From Paludibacter sp. (GTDB taxonomy: Bacteria > Bacteroidota > Bacteroidia > Bacteroidales > Paludibacteraceae): a stretch of 64,000 nt of DNA. The position numbers and the translations under genes were made by a program. The notes below the pieces were generated by a model, which made no database searches, was not told the DNA's origin, and saw only the letters and a program-made list of their open reading frames with translations. Where the stretch lies: assembly GCA_019163375.1 (NCBI GenBank), contig JAFLKK010000008.1:124001-188000 (forward strand). Reading direction: 5' to 3'. Below are positions 15,951 to 24,721 of the stretch, piece after piece. Every line of letters begins with the position of its first letter. Position 1 is the first letter of the stretch.

Positions 15951-15958
15951 TACTTTTG
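15951..15958 (+). promoter_or_regulatory. TAnnTTTG box directly before the DUF6340 gene
   Basis: TACTTTTG ends one base before the ATG at 15960, so a normal start site would lie at or after the ATG. Either the message is leaderless or the box is fortuitous. Confidence 0.35.
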
Positions 15959-15959
15959 C

Positions 15960-17009
15960 ATGAAAACTTTCAAACTGAAAATCATAACACTGGCTTTTGG
16001 AACAGTTTTCCTATCATCTTGTACAAAGCTACTATACACGAGTCTGGATGTACTACGTCCGGCAAAAGTGGCCTTTAACAGCGATGTCAACAACATTCTG
16101 ATTATCAACAATACAGTCCCACAACCCGCAGACATTGGGCACAGCACTCAGTTTGCATTCGAAGGACTTAAAAAGGAAACTTTCAATACCGATAGTCTGT
16201 CGATATTTTGTTTGGGTGCTTTGAAGGAAGACATCGAAAGTAAAGACTTTTTTGCGTCGGTACAGTTATCGCCCAACAGTATCAACACCAATACCGATTT
16301 TGGGTCAGCCAATTATATATCTGATGAAACTGTGCAGGCGATGTGCAACTCCACTCAGGCCGATGCTATCATTTCTCTCGACAAAATAAAGGTAAAAGAT
16401 GAAGTTACCGAGATGTTCGATGAAATCACCAGCTCATATATTTCTACTTTGGAACTAAATTTTGAGTCGTACTGGAGTATTCACTACCCAAACAAAGAAG
16501 AGTTCTACGCCTTACAATTTAAAGATACTGTTTACTGGGAAGCACAATCGGTTTCGAAAAAAAGAGGAATTTTGGTGCTGCCAAAAAGAGAGGATGCGTT
16601 GGTAGACGGAGCCTTGTATGTGGGACAAAACACAGTTAACCGACTTGTGCCGTACTGGGACAAAGTGGACCGATATTTCTTTAACCCGAACAAGAAATAC
16701 TTTAAACAGGCAATGGACTCGGTATACGTAAAAAACTGGAATTCGGCCATTGCCATTTGGCAAATAGTAATGGATCAAAGTAAAAGTAACTGGACGATAG
16801 CACAAGCAGCTAATAATATAGCCATTGCTTATGAAATTACCGGTAATATTGACAAAGCATTAGAATTTGCATCGGTAGCGTTCTACAACATCCAGGAACT
16901 TGCTTTTGCCGATTATAATTCATTTGTTCGTATTACAGATTATGTCACCGAATTAATACAACGAAGAAAAGACATGATAGCATTGAAAAAACAGCTTGGC
17001 GAGAAATAG
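15960..17009 (+). CDS. DUF6340-type lipoprotein
   Basis: A 349-residue outer-envelope lipoprotein of unknown function. The signal MKTFKLKIITLAFGTVFLSSC has a lipobox ending at Cys21. The next segment, LDVLRPAKVAFNSDVNNILIINNT, is the hallmark of a Bacteroidota family that I match to DUF6340 from memory. The C-terminal third (about 250-345) looks like a TPR-type helical repeat (NWNSAIAIWQIVMDQSKSNW and following). It is followed 86 bases later by a DUF4301 gene on the same strand. No partner suggests a role; peptidoglycan or outer-membrane upkeep would be guesswork. Confidence 0.85.
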   Translation: MKTFKLKIITLAFGTVFLSSCTKLLYTSLDVLRPAKVAFNSDVNNILIINNTVPQPADIGHSTQFAFEGLKKETFNTDSLSIFCLGALKEDIESKDFFASVQLSPNSINTNTDFGSANYISDETVQAMCNSTQADAIISLDKIKVKDEVTEMFDEITSSYISTLELNFESYWSIHYPNKEEFYALQFKDTVYWEAQSVSKKRGILVLPKREDALVDGALYVGQNTVNRLVPYWDKVDRYFFNPNKKYFKQAMDSVYVKNWNSAIAIWQIVMDQSKSNWTIAQAANNIAIAYEITGNIDKALEFASVAFYNIQELAFADYNSFVRITDYVTELIQRRKDMIALKKQLGEK

Positions 17010-17095
17010 AATTCAACTGGCATGAAGGCTGATGATTGAAAATTTCCAAAATAACTTATTTATTCCAACATAAACTCACTAAAAAATTACGCATT

Positions 17096-18610
17096 ATGTT
17101 TTCACCAAACGACGAAGTCATCTTAGAAAAAAGAGGAATAACCACCAAACAAATTGAAGAACAACTCCAATCATTTGTAACCGGATTTCCTTATTTAGAA
17201 ATTAAAAGTGCAGCCGAGATAGGCAGTGGCATAGTTCAGGTATCAGAAGGTGAAATAAACAATTTCCTTACCGAATGGGAAAATTATTTGCGATCCGAAG
17301 CTGCTATTCAGAAATTTGTACCTGCCTCGGGAGCTGCAAGTCGCATGTTCAAAGACCTTTTTGAATTTTTGGAAAAGGATGCTACAGTACCGGAAAATGC
17401 TTTTGAAAAGAAATTTTTCGCTGAACTTGAAAAATTTGCTTTTTACAACGATTTAAACGAGGTATGCAAAAAAAATAACGGCAAATCTATTTCGGAACTT
17501 ATTGCTGAAAAATCATTTAAACCGGTGTTTGAAAATTTGCTTTCGGACAAAGGACTGAACTATGGTGCATTGCCAAAAGGCTTGCTTAAATTCCACTCCT
17601 ACCCTGCCGAAAAGCGGACTCCAACTCAAGAACACCTGGTAGAAGGTGCCTTGTATGCGAATGCTTCCGGCAAGGTGAATATTCATTTCACCGTTTCGAA
17701 AGAACATCGCGTTCTATTCGAAAAGCACATAAACGACTGTATCGGTTTTTATGAAAAAAACTTCAATGTGAGCTACAATGTTAGTTTCTCCGAGCAAAAA
17801 CCATCCACCGACACGATTGCTGCCGACGCTGACAACGCACCGTTCCGCGACAAAGGCGAGTTACTTTTCCGTCCGGGTGGACATGGTGCGCTTATCGAGA
17901 ATCTAAACGACCTGAATGCTGATGTTATCTTCATCAAAAATATCGATAATGTAGTACCGGACTCGTTGAAAAGCAGCACTGTAAAATACAAGAAACTTAT
18001 TGCGGGTTTACTGGTTCATCTTCAGCAACAAAGTTTTGCTTACTTGCATGAACTTGAAAACGAAGCAATATCCAATGCCAAACTATCCATTATTGCACAG
18101 TTCTGCGAAGTGCGCCTGAATAATCATCATTCGGATATTCATTCGCTGTCGCAAACTGAATTGAGAGACTATCTTTACACCAAATTGAATCGCCCTATTC
18201 GTGTATGCGGAATGGTAAAAAATGTTGGTGAACCCGGTGGTGGTCCTTTTCTAACGGTTAATGCCGATGGCACCGTGTCACCTCAGATTTTGGAAAGTTC
18301 GCAAATAGATATGAACAATGCGGTGGATAAACAAAAAATGTTAGGTTCTACCCACTTCAATCCCGTTGATTTGGTGTGTGGCGTAAAAAACTACAAGGGA
18401 GGTAAATTTGATTTGCTGAAACATGTTGATAAAAAGACAGGGTTTATTTCTATCAAATCAAAAAGCGGAAAAGAACTGAAAGCATTAGAATTGCCTGGTC
18501 TTTGGAATGGAGCTATGAGCGACTGGAACAGCATTTTCGTGGAAGTACCTATCGACACCTTCAACCCCGTAAAAACAGTGAATGACCTGTTGAGACCTGA
18601 ACATCAATAA
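17096..18610 (+). CDS. DUF4301 family protein
   Basis: A 504-residue protein of a Bacteroidota-centred family of unknown function. I start it at the ATG at 17096 (MFSPNDEVILEKRG); the track start is a TTG 60 bases earlier. The segment FVPASGAASRMFKDL (about 77-91) resembles the nucleotidyltransferase loop of sugar-phosphate nucleotidyltransferases, and RPGGHGALIENLNDL (about 257-271) and VKNVGEPGGGPFL are strongly conserved-looking Gly-rich blocks. I infer that it binds a nucleotide-sugar or sugar phosphate, but this is not shown. No signal peptide, no membrane segment. A clear terminator follows the gene. Confidence 0.85.
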   Translation: MFSPNDEVILEKRGITTKQIEEQLQSFVTGFPYLEIKSAAEIGSGIVQVSEGEINNFLTEWENYLRSEAAIQKFVPASGAASRMFKDLFEFLEKDATVPENAFEKKFFAELEKFAFYNDLNEVCKKNNGKSISELIAEKSFKPVFENLLSDKGLNYGALPKGLLKFHSYPAEKRTPTQEHLVEGALYANASGKVNIHFTVSKEHRVLFEKHINDCIGFYEKNFNVSYNVSFSEQKPSTDTIAADADNAPFRDKGELLFRPGGHGALIENLNDLNADVIFIKNIDNVVPDSLKSSTVKYKKLIAGLLVHLQQQSFAYLHELENEAISNAKLSIIAQFCEVRLNNHHSDIHSLSQTELRDYLYTKLNRPIRVCGMVKNVGEPGGGPFLTVNADGTVSPQILESSQIDMNNAVDKQKMLGSTHFNPVDLVCGVKNYKGGKFDLLKHVDKKTGFISIKSKSGKELKALELPGLWNGAMSDWNSIFVEVPIDTFNPVKTVNDLLRPEHQ

Positions 18611-18627
18611 TCAATTGTCAAAACAAA

Positions 18628-18675
18628 AGAAACGCAAAGTCTGAATTTATATTCAACACTTTGCGTTTCTTCTAT
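18628..18675 (+). terminator. Terminator after the DUF4301 gene (bidirectional)
   Basis: AGAAACGCAAAGT (18628-18640) pairs with ACTTTGCGTTTCT (18658-18670) over a 17-base loop, followed by TCT-rich sequence. It serves the plus gene and, with its A-rich left side, probably also the convergent cyclophilin gene. Confidence 0.8.
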
Positions 18676-18720
18676 ATGTATTCTTAGAGAATAAAAAAAC
18701 TATATCTCTTCCACTAATCA

Positions 18721-19572
18721 CTACTTATTGCTTTGCTTATTGCTTACAACCTCTTTAATCACTTCAGCTTTGATCACAACAATGTTTTCAACAGGTCTGT
18801 TGTTTTCGGCTGTTTGAGCTTTCGATATTTTCTCTACAACATCCAATCCTTCAATCACTTCACCAAACACTGTATAATTACCATCTAAATGCGGAGTTCC
18901 TCCAATAGTGGTATAGTCCTTGCGTTGCTGTTCTGTAAATTTATACGTTGGATTTTTTATAATCATGTTACGAACTTCATTTAAAAGGCTATCACGCATT
19001 GCATCCAATTTTGCAGGGTTATTTTCAATTTTAAGTTTATTGAATTGCACTTGGTTTGTTTTTACGGTTTCCTGATATAATTTCTCAGTCAGGTTCAGAT
19101 AATTGGTTTTCTCCATTTCTTGCAACTCTTCTGCAGCAAACACCCGTCCCTGTACAATATAAAACTGGCTCCCTGAGGAAGCCTTTAGCGGGTTGCGTTT
19201 ATCGGACTCGCGAGCAGCAGCAAGTGCACCGCGTTTATGATAGTATTGCGGATAAACAAACTCGGCAGGAATAGTATAACCTACATTTCCGGCGCCCAGT
19301 GTTGCATTGCCAACAGCAGTCTTAGATTTCGGATCGCCGGTCTGAACCATGAAATTAGCGATTACCCGGTGAAACAAAACACCATTGTAAAAACCCTGGT
19401 TCAGCAGTTTCAAAAAATTATCGCGATGCTTAGTCGTTTCGGGATATAATTTCAGGGTTATCCTTCCATAAGTTGTTTCCAAAGCAACAATGGGAGTTGC
19501 GTCATTACTTATGGCATGTGTTTTGCTCAGACTTGCTAGCAACACCAAAATAAAAAAAAATGTTTTCTTCAT
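18721..19572 (-). CDS. Cyclophilin-type peptidyl-prolyl isomerase, secreted
   Basis: A 283-residue envelope foldase. MKKTFFFILVLLASLSKTHA is a signal peptide. The cyclophilin core begins PIVALETTYGRITLKLYPETTKHRDNF and shows VLFHRVIANFMVQTGD with the catalytic Arg. SGSQFYIVQG and the C-terminal LDGNYTVFGEVIEGLDVVEKIS complete it. Between about residues 145 and 215 a helical insert (KLYQETVKTNQVQF to KFTEQQRKDY) interrupts the core, making it longer than the usual 165-200 residues; such inserts are common in Bacteroidota periplasmic cyclophilins. A TATATTTG box on the minus strand (19632-19625) is about 50 bases upstream. Confidence 0.92.
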   Translation of the reverse strand: MKKTFFFILVLLASLSKTHAISNDATPIVALETTYGRITLKLYPETTKHRDNFLKLLNQGFYNGVLFHRVIANFMVQTGDPKSKTAVGNATLGAGNVGYTIPAEFVYPQYYHKRGALAAARESDKRNPLKASSGSQFYIVQGRVFAAEELQEMEKTNYLNLTEKLYQETVKTNQVQFNKLKIENNPAKLDAMRDSLLNEVRNMIIKNPTYKFTEQQRKDYTTIGGTPHLDGNYTVFGEVIEGLDVVEKISKAQTAENNRPVENIVVIKAEVIKEVVSNKQSNK

Positions 19573-19624
19573 ATGCGTATAATTACAGTTTATTAAACAG
19601 ATAAATCATCTTTGAATGTAGATG

Positions 19625-19632
19625 CAAATATA
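19625..19632 (-). promoter_or_regulatory. TAnnTTTG box before the cyclophilin gene
   Basis: Minus strand TATATTTG; the leader to the ATG at 19572 would be about 50 bases. I see no good TTG at the upstream spacing. Confidence 0.5.
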
Positions 19633-19702
19633 CAAAATATAGCTTTAATAAAAAATAACTGAATGAAATCAGAAAAAGCGAGGGGTGTTAATAAATAATT
19701 AT

Positions 19703-19710
19703 TACATTTG
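19703..19710 (+). promoter_or_regulatory. TAnnTTTG box before the acyltransferase gene
   Basis: TACATTTG, about 115 bases before the ATG at 19825. Confidence 0.5.
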
Positions 19711-19824
19711 TGGAAATTATACAAAATCTTCCAAATATTATCCATACTTCATTTGGATATGAAAAAATAACTACAGCTTTGAAAGCATAACTACAAAAAA
19801 AATAAATATTACTGATATTTGATT

Positions 19825-21171
19825 ATGTCCGATAAATATGAAATTCCATTTTCGCTAAATGCATTAAAAAGATATGTTATTTTCTTTTTTAAAAAATTTT
19901 ATGGTGAATATATCGTGGTTGGGCGCGAAAACATCCCTACCGATTGTCCACTACTATTTGCTCCGAATCATGTTAATGCTTTAATGGATGCTCTTGCGGT
20001 TCATTCCGTAGTTCCCTCAAATCTACCTGTCACCTTTCTGGCACGTTCCGACATGTTCAATAATAAGTACATAGCCAAAATGCTTTATTTTGTAAAAATG
20101 CTACCTGCATTCCGAATGCGTGATGGTGTTGAGAACCTGGGCAGAAACGCAGAGATTTTTGATAAATGTGTAGATATTCTTCACCATAACAAAGCCCTTG
20201 GTATAATGCCCGAAGGAAATCAGGGCGAGGATCATAAGCTTCGTCCACTCGTAAAAGGTATTTTTCGCATTGCATTTGCAGCCCAGGAAAAGTATGGAAC
20301 CACTCCGGCCGTGAAAATCATTCCGATTGGTATTGATTTTGGACATTTGGTGAAGTTTGGCAAACATATTATTATCAATATCGGAAAACCGATTGAAGTT
20401 TCAGACTACATGAAGGCTTACGCCGAGAATCCTGTTAGTGCTACGAATGATATTCGCGAAAAGCTACGCATTGATTTGAATGCCTCAACACTTGACCTGG
20501 CAACCGACACCTATAACAAGTGTTTTGAAACGGCAGTAGAAGTTGCGTATACCACTGTTCAGAAACATCAGAAACTGCCGAACAGTACGGTTTTCAAATT
20601 TGTAGCAAAACAAAAGGTCGCATCTAAATTGGTAGAAATTGAAAATACGGATTCAAAAAAGATAGTCGAATTAGCCATCCTTTGTTCGGAGTATAAAGCC
20701 AACTTAAAAAAGCTGAAGCTACGTTCATGGTTATTTGAACACACTAATTTCAACAAAGCTCTACTCCTTCTCGATGGTTTATTACTGCTTTGCACATTGC
20801 CAATATTCTTACAGGGTTTTATGCTCAACGCTCTTCCGTTTTTCACTCCGGTTTGGATTCGAAAAGCAATGAAAGTAGAATACGGAGGCTTCAATAGTTC
20901 GCTGCATTTTACGTTCAGTCTTTTTTCATTCCCAATTTTTTATATGCTTCAAACGCTCCTTTTTGCTTATTTTGTAGTATCAACATGGTGGATCGTTATT
21001 TCATTTTATATTAGTCAATATATTCTTGGGAAATGGTCGCTAGCTTGGTACAACGAGTTTAGAAAACATATTGCAAAACTTCGCTTTAATGTATTTAAAA
21101 GAAGAAAAAATCCTGTTTTTGAAAAAACACAGGATCTCCACAAAATAATAATCCAATTGATTAATGTTTAA
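19825..21171 (+). CDS. Lysophospholipid (1-acyl-glycerol-3-phosphate) acyltransferase-like protein
   Basis: A 448-residue member of the PlsC family, acting at the inner membrane in phospholipid or lipid-A-type acylation. I start at the ATG at 19825 (MSDKYEIPFSLNALKRY); the track begins at a TTG two codons earlier. The catalytic HX4D motif is NHVNALMD (about 49-56), with the second block MPEGNQGEDHKLRPLVKGIFRIA (about 132-154). The C-terminal region carries several hydrophobic segments (ALLLLDGLLLLCTLPIFLQGFML; FSFPIFYMLQTLLFAYFVVSTWWIVISFYI), so the protein is membrane-bound and about twice the length of a minimal PlsC. It stands alone and convergent to the capsule locus. Confidence 0.88.
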   Translation: MSDKYEIPFSLNALKRYVIFFFKKFYGEYIVVGRENIPTDCPLLFAPNHVNALMDALAVHSVVPSNLPVTFLARSDMFNNKYIAKMLYFVKMLPAFRMRDGVENLGRNAEIFDKCVDILHHNKALGIMPEGNQGEDHKLRPLVKGIFRIAFAAQEKYGTTPAVKIIPIGIDFGHLVKFGKHIIINIGKPIEVSDYMKAYAENPVSATNDIREKLRIDLNASTLDLATDTYNKCFETAVEVAYTTVQKHQKLPNSTVFKFVAKQKVASKLVEIENTDSKKIVELAILCSEYKANLKKLKLRSWLFEHTNFNKALLLLDGLLLLCTLPIFLQGFMLNALPFFTPVWIRKAMKVEYGGFNSSLHFTFSLFSFPIFYMLQTLLFAYFVVSTWWIVISFYISQYILGKWSLAWYNEFRKHIAKLRFNVFKRRKNPVFEKTQDLHKIIIQLINV

Positions 21172-21183
21172 TCAATTGGATTA
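21149..21183. terminator. Hairpin between convergent genes
   Basis: TAATCCAATTGATTA (21149-21163) and TAATCAATTGGATTA (21169-21183) form a perfect 15-bp stem with a 5-base loop that contains the acyltransferase stop codon in its right arm. No long T tract follows, so termination is plausible but weaker than elsewhere. Confidence 0.5.
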
Positions 21184-21208
21184 CAAATAAATAATTGTCA
21201 ATTTAAAA

Positions 21209-22045
21209 TTAAACTGTATCCATAAAACTGCGTTGCACTTTATTGAAAATCACAATCCCAATCACCATCAGCACCACCATAAACCCAAAACTATAACCCA
21301 GTTGCGCCCAACTGAAGGTACCAACACCCATAGTTCCGTATTTAAAGGTTTCTACAATTGAGGTTACCGGATTAAGTGCCATTATCCATTGTCTTTTGGG
21401 CGACATACTACTTAGCGGATAAATAATAGGCGTAACATACATCCACAGCTGAACAATAAAGGTAAATAATATCGTCAAATCGCGGTATTTTGTTGTCATC
21501 GACGAAATGATAATTCCAAATCCCAACGATAAACCGGCCAACATAAGGATAAGCAGTGGTATCAAAAGAATATAGATATTCGGCGCTACCTCTACTCCTA
21601 CTATAACATAATAAATATAGAAGGCCAGGAACATCAAAAACTGAATACCCATACGCACCAAACCGGAGGCAACAGTAGATAGCGGCACAATTAAACGTGG
21701 AAAATAAACCTTTCCAAATATAGCCTGATGAGTGGTAAACGTTGACGATGTTTTATTTAAACAATCGGCAAAATACTGCCAGCAGACGATTCCTGCCAGG
21801 TAAAACATCGGTTGGGGTAAACCATCGGTTGGAATACCTGCAATTCCTCCAAAAACAATCATGTACATGATAGTGGTAATGGCAGGCTGAATAAAAAACC
21901 AGGCAGGTCCAAGAATTGTTTGTTTATATTGCGTGATAATATCACGTTTTACAAACATCGAAAACAAATCGCGGTATTGCCAAAGCTCTTTAAAATCTAT
22001 ATCAAAAAGTTTATTCTTGGGCTTAATGATGGTGGTATATTCCAT
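21209..22045 (-). CDS. ABC-2 type polysaccharide export permease
   Basis: The membrane subunit of an ABC exporter for capsule or O-antigen (Wzm/KpsM type). The 278-residue protein starts with a cytoplasmic amphipathic segment (ELWQYRDLFSMFVKRDIITQYKQT), the family motif LGPAWFFIQPAITTIMYMIVFG, and six hydrophobic segments in all, ending in VVLMVIGIVIFNKVQRSFMD. It is the last gene of the minus-strand capsule locus, 30 bases after ugd. The ATP-binding partner normally encoded next to it is not in this window, so it must be supplied from elsewhere or the locus has been split. Confidence 0.92.
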   Translation of the reverse strand: MEYTTIIKPKNKLFDIDFKELWQYRDLFSMFVKRDIITQYKQTILGPAWFFIQPAITTIMYMIVFGGIAGIPTDGLPQPMFYLAGIVCWQYFADCLNKTSSTFTTHQAIFGKVYFPRLIVPLSTVASGLVRMGIQFLMFLAFYIYYVIVGVEVAPNIYILLIPLLILMLAGLSLGFGIIISSMTTKYRDLTILFTFIVQLWMYVTPIIYPLSSMSPKRQWIMALNPVTSIVETFKYGTMGVGTFSWAQLGYSFGFMVVLMVIGIVIFNKVQRSFMDTV

Positions 22046-22075
22046 TTTTCTGAATTATTGAAGCTTTGAATTAAA

Positions 22076-23413
22076 TTAGCCTATTGCCTCGTACTCAAAA
22101 CCCGAATCAAGCAGTTCGTTTTTATCATAGATATTTCTTCCATCGAGAATCAATGAACCTTTCATTGTTTTCTTCACTACTCCCCAACTTGGCATACGAA
22201 ACTCTTTCCATTCGGTAACCAACAACAAAGCATCGGCTTCCAAAGCTGCATCGTAAATATCGGTGGCGAAATAAAGTGCTGAATTATCAATCAAATCGGC
22301 CATTTTCGACTGAATTATTTTTTTAGCTTCGGGCATAGCTACCGGATCAAAAACCCGAACATGACAGCCCGCTTCCAGCAATTTTTCAATCAAAACCAAT
22401 GATGGAGCTTCACGCATATCGTCAGTGTTGGGTTTAAAGGATAAACCCCAAATAGTAACTGTCTTTCCTTTTAAATCCTTGTTCCAACGTTTTTGTAATT
22501 TATGAAAAAGCACTTGTTTCTGGAATGCATTTACTTCCTCAACGGCTTTAAGCACTTTCAATTCGTACCCATTTTGCTCGGATGTTTGAATCAAGGCTTT
22601 TACATCCTTTGGAAAACACGAACCACCGTAACCACAACCGGCATAAAGAAACTTACCGCCAATGCGCTGATCGGATCCAATGCCTTTACGCACCATGTTG
22701 ACATCCGCACCTACCAATTCACACAGATTTGCCATATCATTCATAAAACTTATACGGGTAGCCAGCATCGCATTGGCTGCATATTTGGTCATTTCAGCCG
22801 ATAGAATATCCATAAAAATAACCCTGAAATTATTCAACAAAAACGGACGATACAGTCTGGTGATCAACTCTTTTGCTTTATCACTTTCCACACCTACCAC
22901 TACTCTGTCGGGACTCATAAAATCTTTTATAGCATCACCTTCTTTCAAAAATTCAGGATTAGAAGCCACATCAAATTCGATTACTACTCCACGTTTATCC
23001 AACTCACTTTGAATAGTTTGACGCACCAGAGTGGCAGTTCCAACGGGAACAGTACTTTTGGTGACCAGCAATACGTATTGTTGCATGTGCTGTCCAATGG
23101 TTCTGGCTACCTCTAACACATATTTCAAATCGGCACTTCCATCTTCGTCAGACGGAGTACCCACCGCACTAAAAACCACCTGTACATCAGGCAAAACTGC
23201 AGTTAAGTCTGTACTGAAATGTAAACGTTCCGCCTTTACATTGCGCAACACCATATCTTCAAGTCCCGGTTCGTAAATTGGAATGATTCCCTTCACAAGA
23301 TTCTCAATTTTCTGAACATTAACATCCACACAAGTAACATCAACACCCATTTCGGCGAAACACGTACCCGAAACCAACCCAACGTAACCTGTTCCTACAA
23401 TTGCAATTTTCAT
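22076..23413 (-). CDS. ugd: UDP-glucose 6-dehydrogenase
   Basis: Oxidises UDP-glucose to UDP-glucuronate with two NAD+, providing an acidic sugar for the polysaccharide. The 445-residue length is typical. The N-terminal Rossmann motif is IVGTGYVGLVSGTCFAEMG (about 4-22); the catalytic cysteine is in GCGYGGSCFPKDVKAL (about residue 262); the C-terminal NAD/UDP-binding part starts VTIWGLSFKPNTDDMREAPS. It lies between fcl (93 bases upstream) and the ABC permease (30 bases downstream), all on one strand, consistent with one capsule operon. Confidence 0.95.
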   Translation of the reverse strand: MKIAIVGTGYVGLVSGTCFAEMGVDVTCVDVNVQKIENLVKGIIPIYEPGLEDMVLRNVKAERLHFSTDLTAVLPDVQVVFSAVGTPSDEDGSADLKYVLEVARTIGQHMQQYVLLVTKSTVPVGTATLVRQTIQSELDKRGVVIEFDVASNPEFLKEGDAIKDFMSPDRVVVGVESDKAKELITRLYRPFLLNNFRVIFMDILSAEMTKYAANAMLATRISFMNDMANLCELVGADVNMVRKGIGSDQRIGGKFLYAGCGYGGSCFPKDVKALIQTSEQNGYELKVLKAVEEVNAFQKQVLFHKLQKRWNKDLKGKTVTIWGLSFKPNTDDMREAPSLVLIEKLLEAGCHVRVFDPVAMPEAKKIIQSKMADLIDNSALYFATDIYDAALEADALLLVTEWKEFRMPSWGVVKKTMKGSLILDGRNIYDKNELLDSGFEYEAIG

Positions 23414-23506
23414 TATTTTTCTTTTTGTTGAATTAGCAAAAAGTTGGTCATCAATGGATAATAATCATGAACCACTGACAACCAACTATCTATTTTTGTA
23501 CTATTT

Positions 23507-24559
23507 TTAGTATGCAGCTACTACTTTTTTAATTCCCTCTTCCAGTGAGATAGAAGGTTTCCAACCTAAATTATTTAATTTGGAAACATCCATAAGTTTA
23601 CGAGGAGTACCATCAGGCTTCGTTGCATCCCAATTAATTTTACCAGTATAACCTACCGTTTTTTGAACCATTTCCGATAATTCTTTAATAGAAACATCGC
23701 TCCCACAACCGGCATTTACATGCGATGGCAAGGTATCCGGAGCATCATAGTTCAAAAGCAGATAAACGCTTGAGTCGGCCATATCATCTACATGCAGAAA
23801 CTCGCGCAAGGGTGAACCCGAACCCCAAAGGGTAATAGCCACTTCTCCCTTATCATTGGAAATACCATATTTGTTCAATATCTTCAATATCGCTTCATCA
23901 GATGCTGAACCAACCACTCCTTCGATCGGACGTTTGTTTAAATCATTGCGCAAAGCTGCCCAATCATTTTCCAAAAGGCTTTTCCCTAATACCATCTTAC
24001 GAATCAAAGCAGGTAACACATGCGATTTTTCTAAATCGTAATTATCGTTTTGTCCATATAAATTGGTAGGCATAATGGAGATAAAATTGCAACCGTACTG
24101 CGCATGGTAGGCTTCACACATTTTGATACCCGCAATTTTAGCAATAGCATAAGGTTCATTGGTGCTTTCCAAAATACCTGTCAACAATGCACTTTCGCTC
24201 ATTGGTTGAGCAGCATCACGCGGATAAATACACGATGAGCCCAGAAACAGAAGTTTCTTCACCCCATTCAAATAGCTTTGATGAATGATATGATTCTGTA
24301 TCATCAAATTCTCGTAAATAAACTGCCCACGATAGGTATTATTTGCAACAATACCACCTACTTTAGCAGCAGCTAGTATTACAAATTCAGGTTGCTCAGC
24401 TGCAAAAAAAGCGGATACAGCTTGCTCACTGAGCAAATTGAGTTCATCTTTTGAACGGGTAACTATATGTGTGAATCCTTTTGCTTCGAGATTACGCTTA
24501 ATGGCCGACCCAACCATTCCATTGTGACCGGCAATATATATTTTTGAATCTTTGTTCAT
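23507..24559 (-). CDS. fcl: GDP-L-fucose synthase
   Basis: Converts GDP-4-keto-6-deoxymannose to GDP-L-fucose by epimerisation and NADPH reduction. The 350-residue SDR has the Rossmann motif AGHNGMVGSAI (about 9-19), GSSCIYP with the catalytic Ser and Cys region, and YAIAKIAGIKMCEAY with the catalytic Tyr/Lys. It carries an insert (about 196-234, SLLENDWAALRNDLNKRPIEGVVG region) absent from the 320-residue E. coli enzyme and common in Bacteroidota homologues. It follows gmd by 162 bases of partly heptameric, gene-free sequence. Identity secure. Confidence 0.94.
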   Translation of the reverse strand: MNKDSKIYIAGHNGMVGSAIKRNLEAKGFTHIVTRSKDELNLLSEQAVSAFFAAEQPEFVILAAAKVGGIVANNTYRGQFIYENLMIQNHIIHQSYLNGVKKLLFLGSSCIYPRDAAQPMSESALLTGILESTNEPYAIAKIAGIKMCEAYHAQYGCNFISIMPTNLYGQNDNYDLEKSHVLPALIRKMVLGKSLLENDWAALRNDLNKRPIEGVVGSASDEAILKILNKYGISNDKGEVAITLWGSGSPLREFLHVDDMADSSVYLLLNYDAPDTLPSHVNAGCGSDVSIKELSEMVQKTVGYTGKINWDATKPDGTPRKLMDVSKLNNLGWKPSISLEEGIKKVVAAY

Positions 24560-24721
24560 TCGTTTGTTATGTGAGATTGATGTAATGGTGTGTAAGGATG
24601 CAAATTTTGTCTATTCATTTTTTATACGCTAAATCAAAATAACATTTTATTTTAGTTGTTTCAAAAAACTAACTATTAAACCTTTACACCTTACACTATT
24701 AAACTATTACACCATTTTGGG

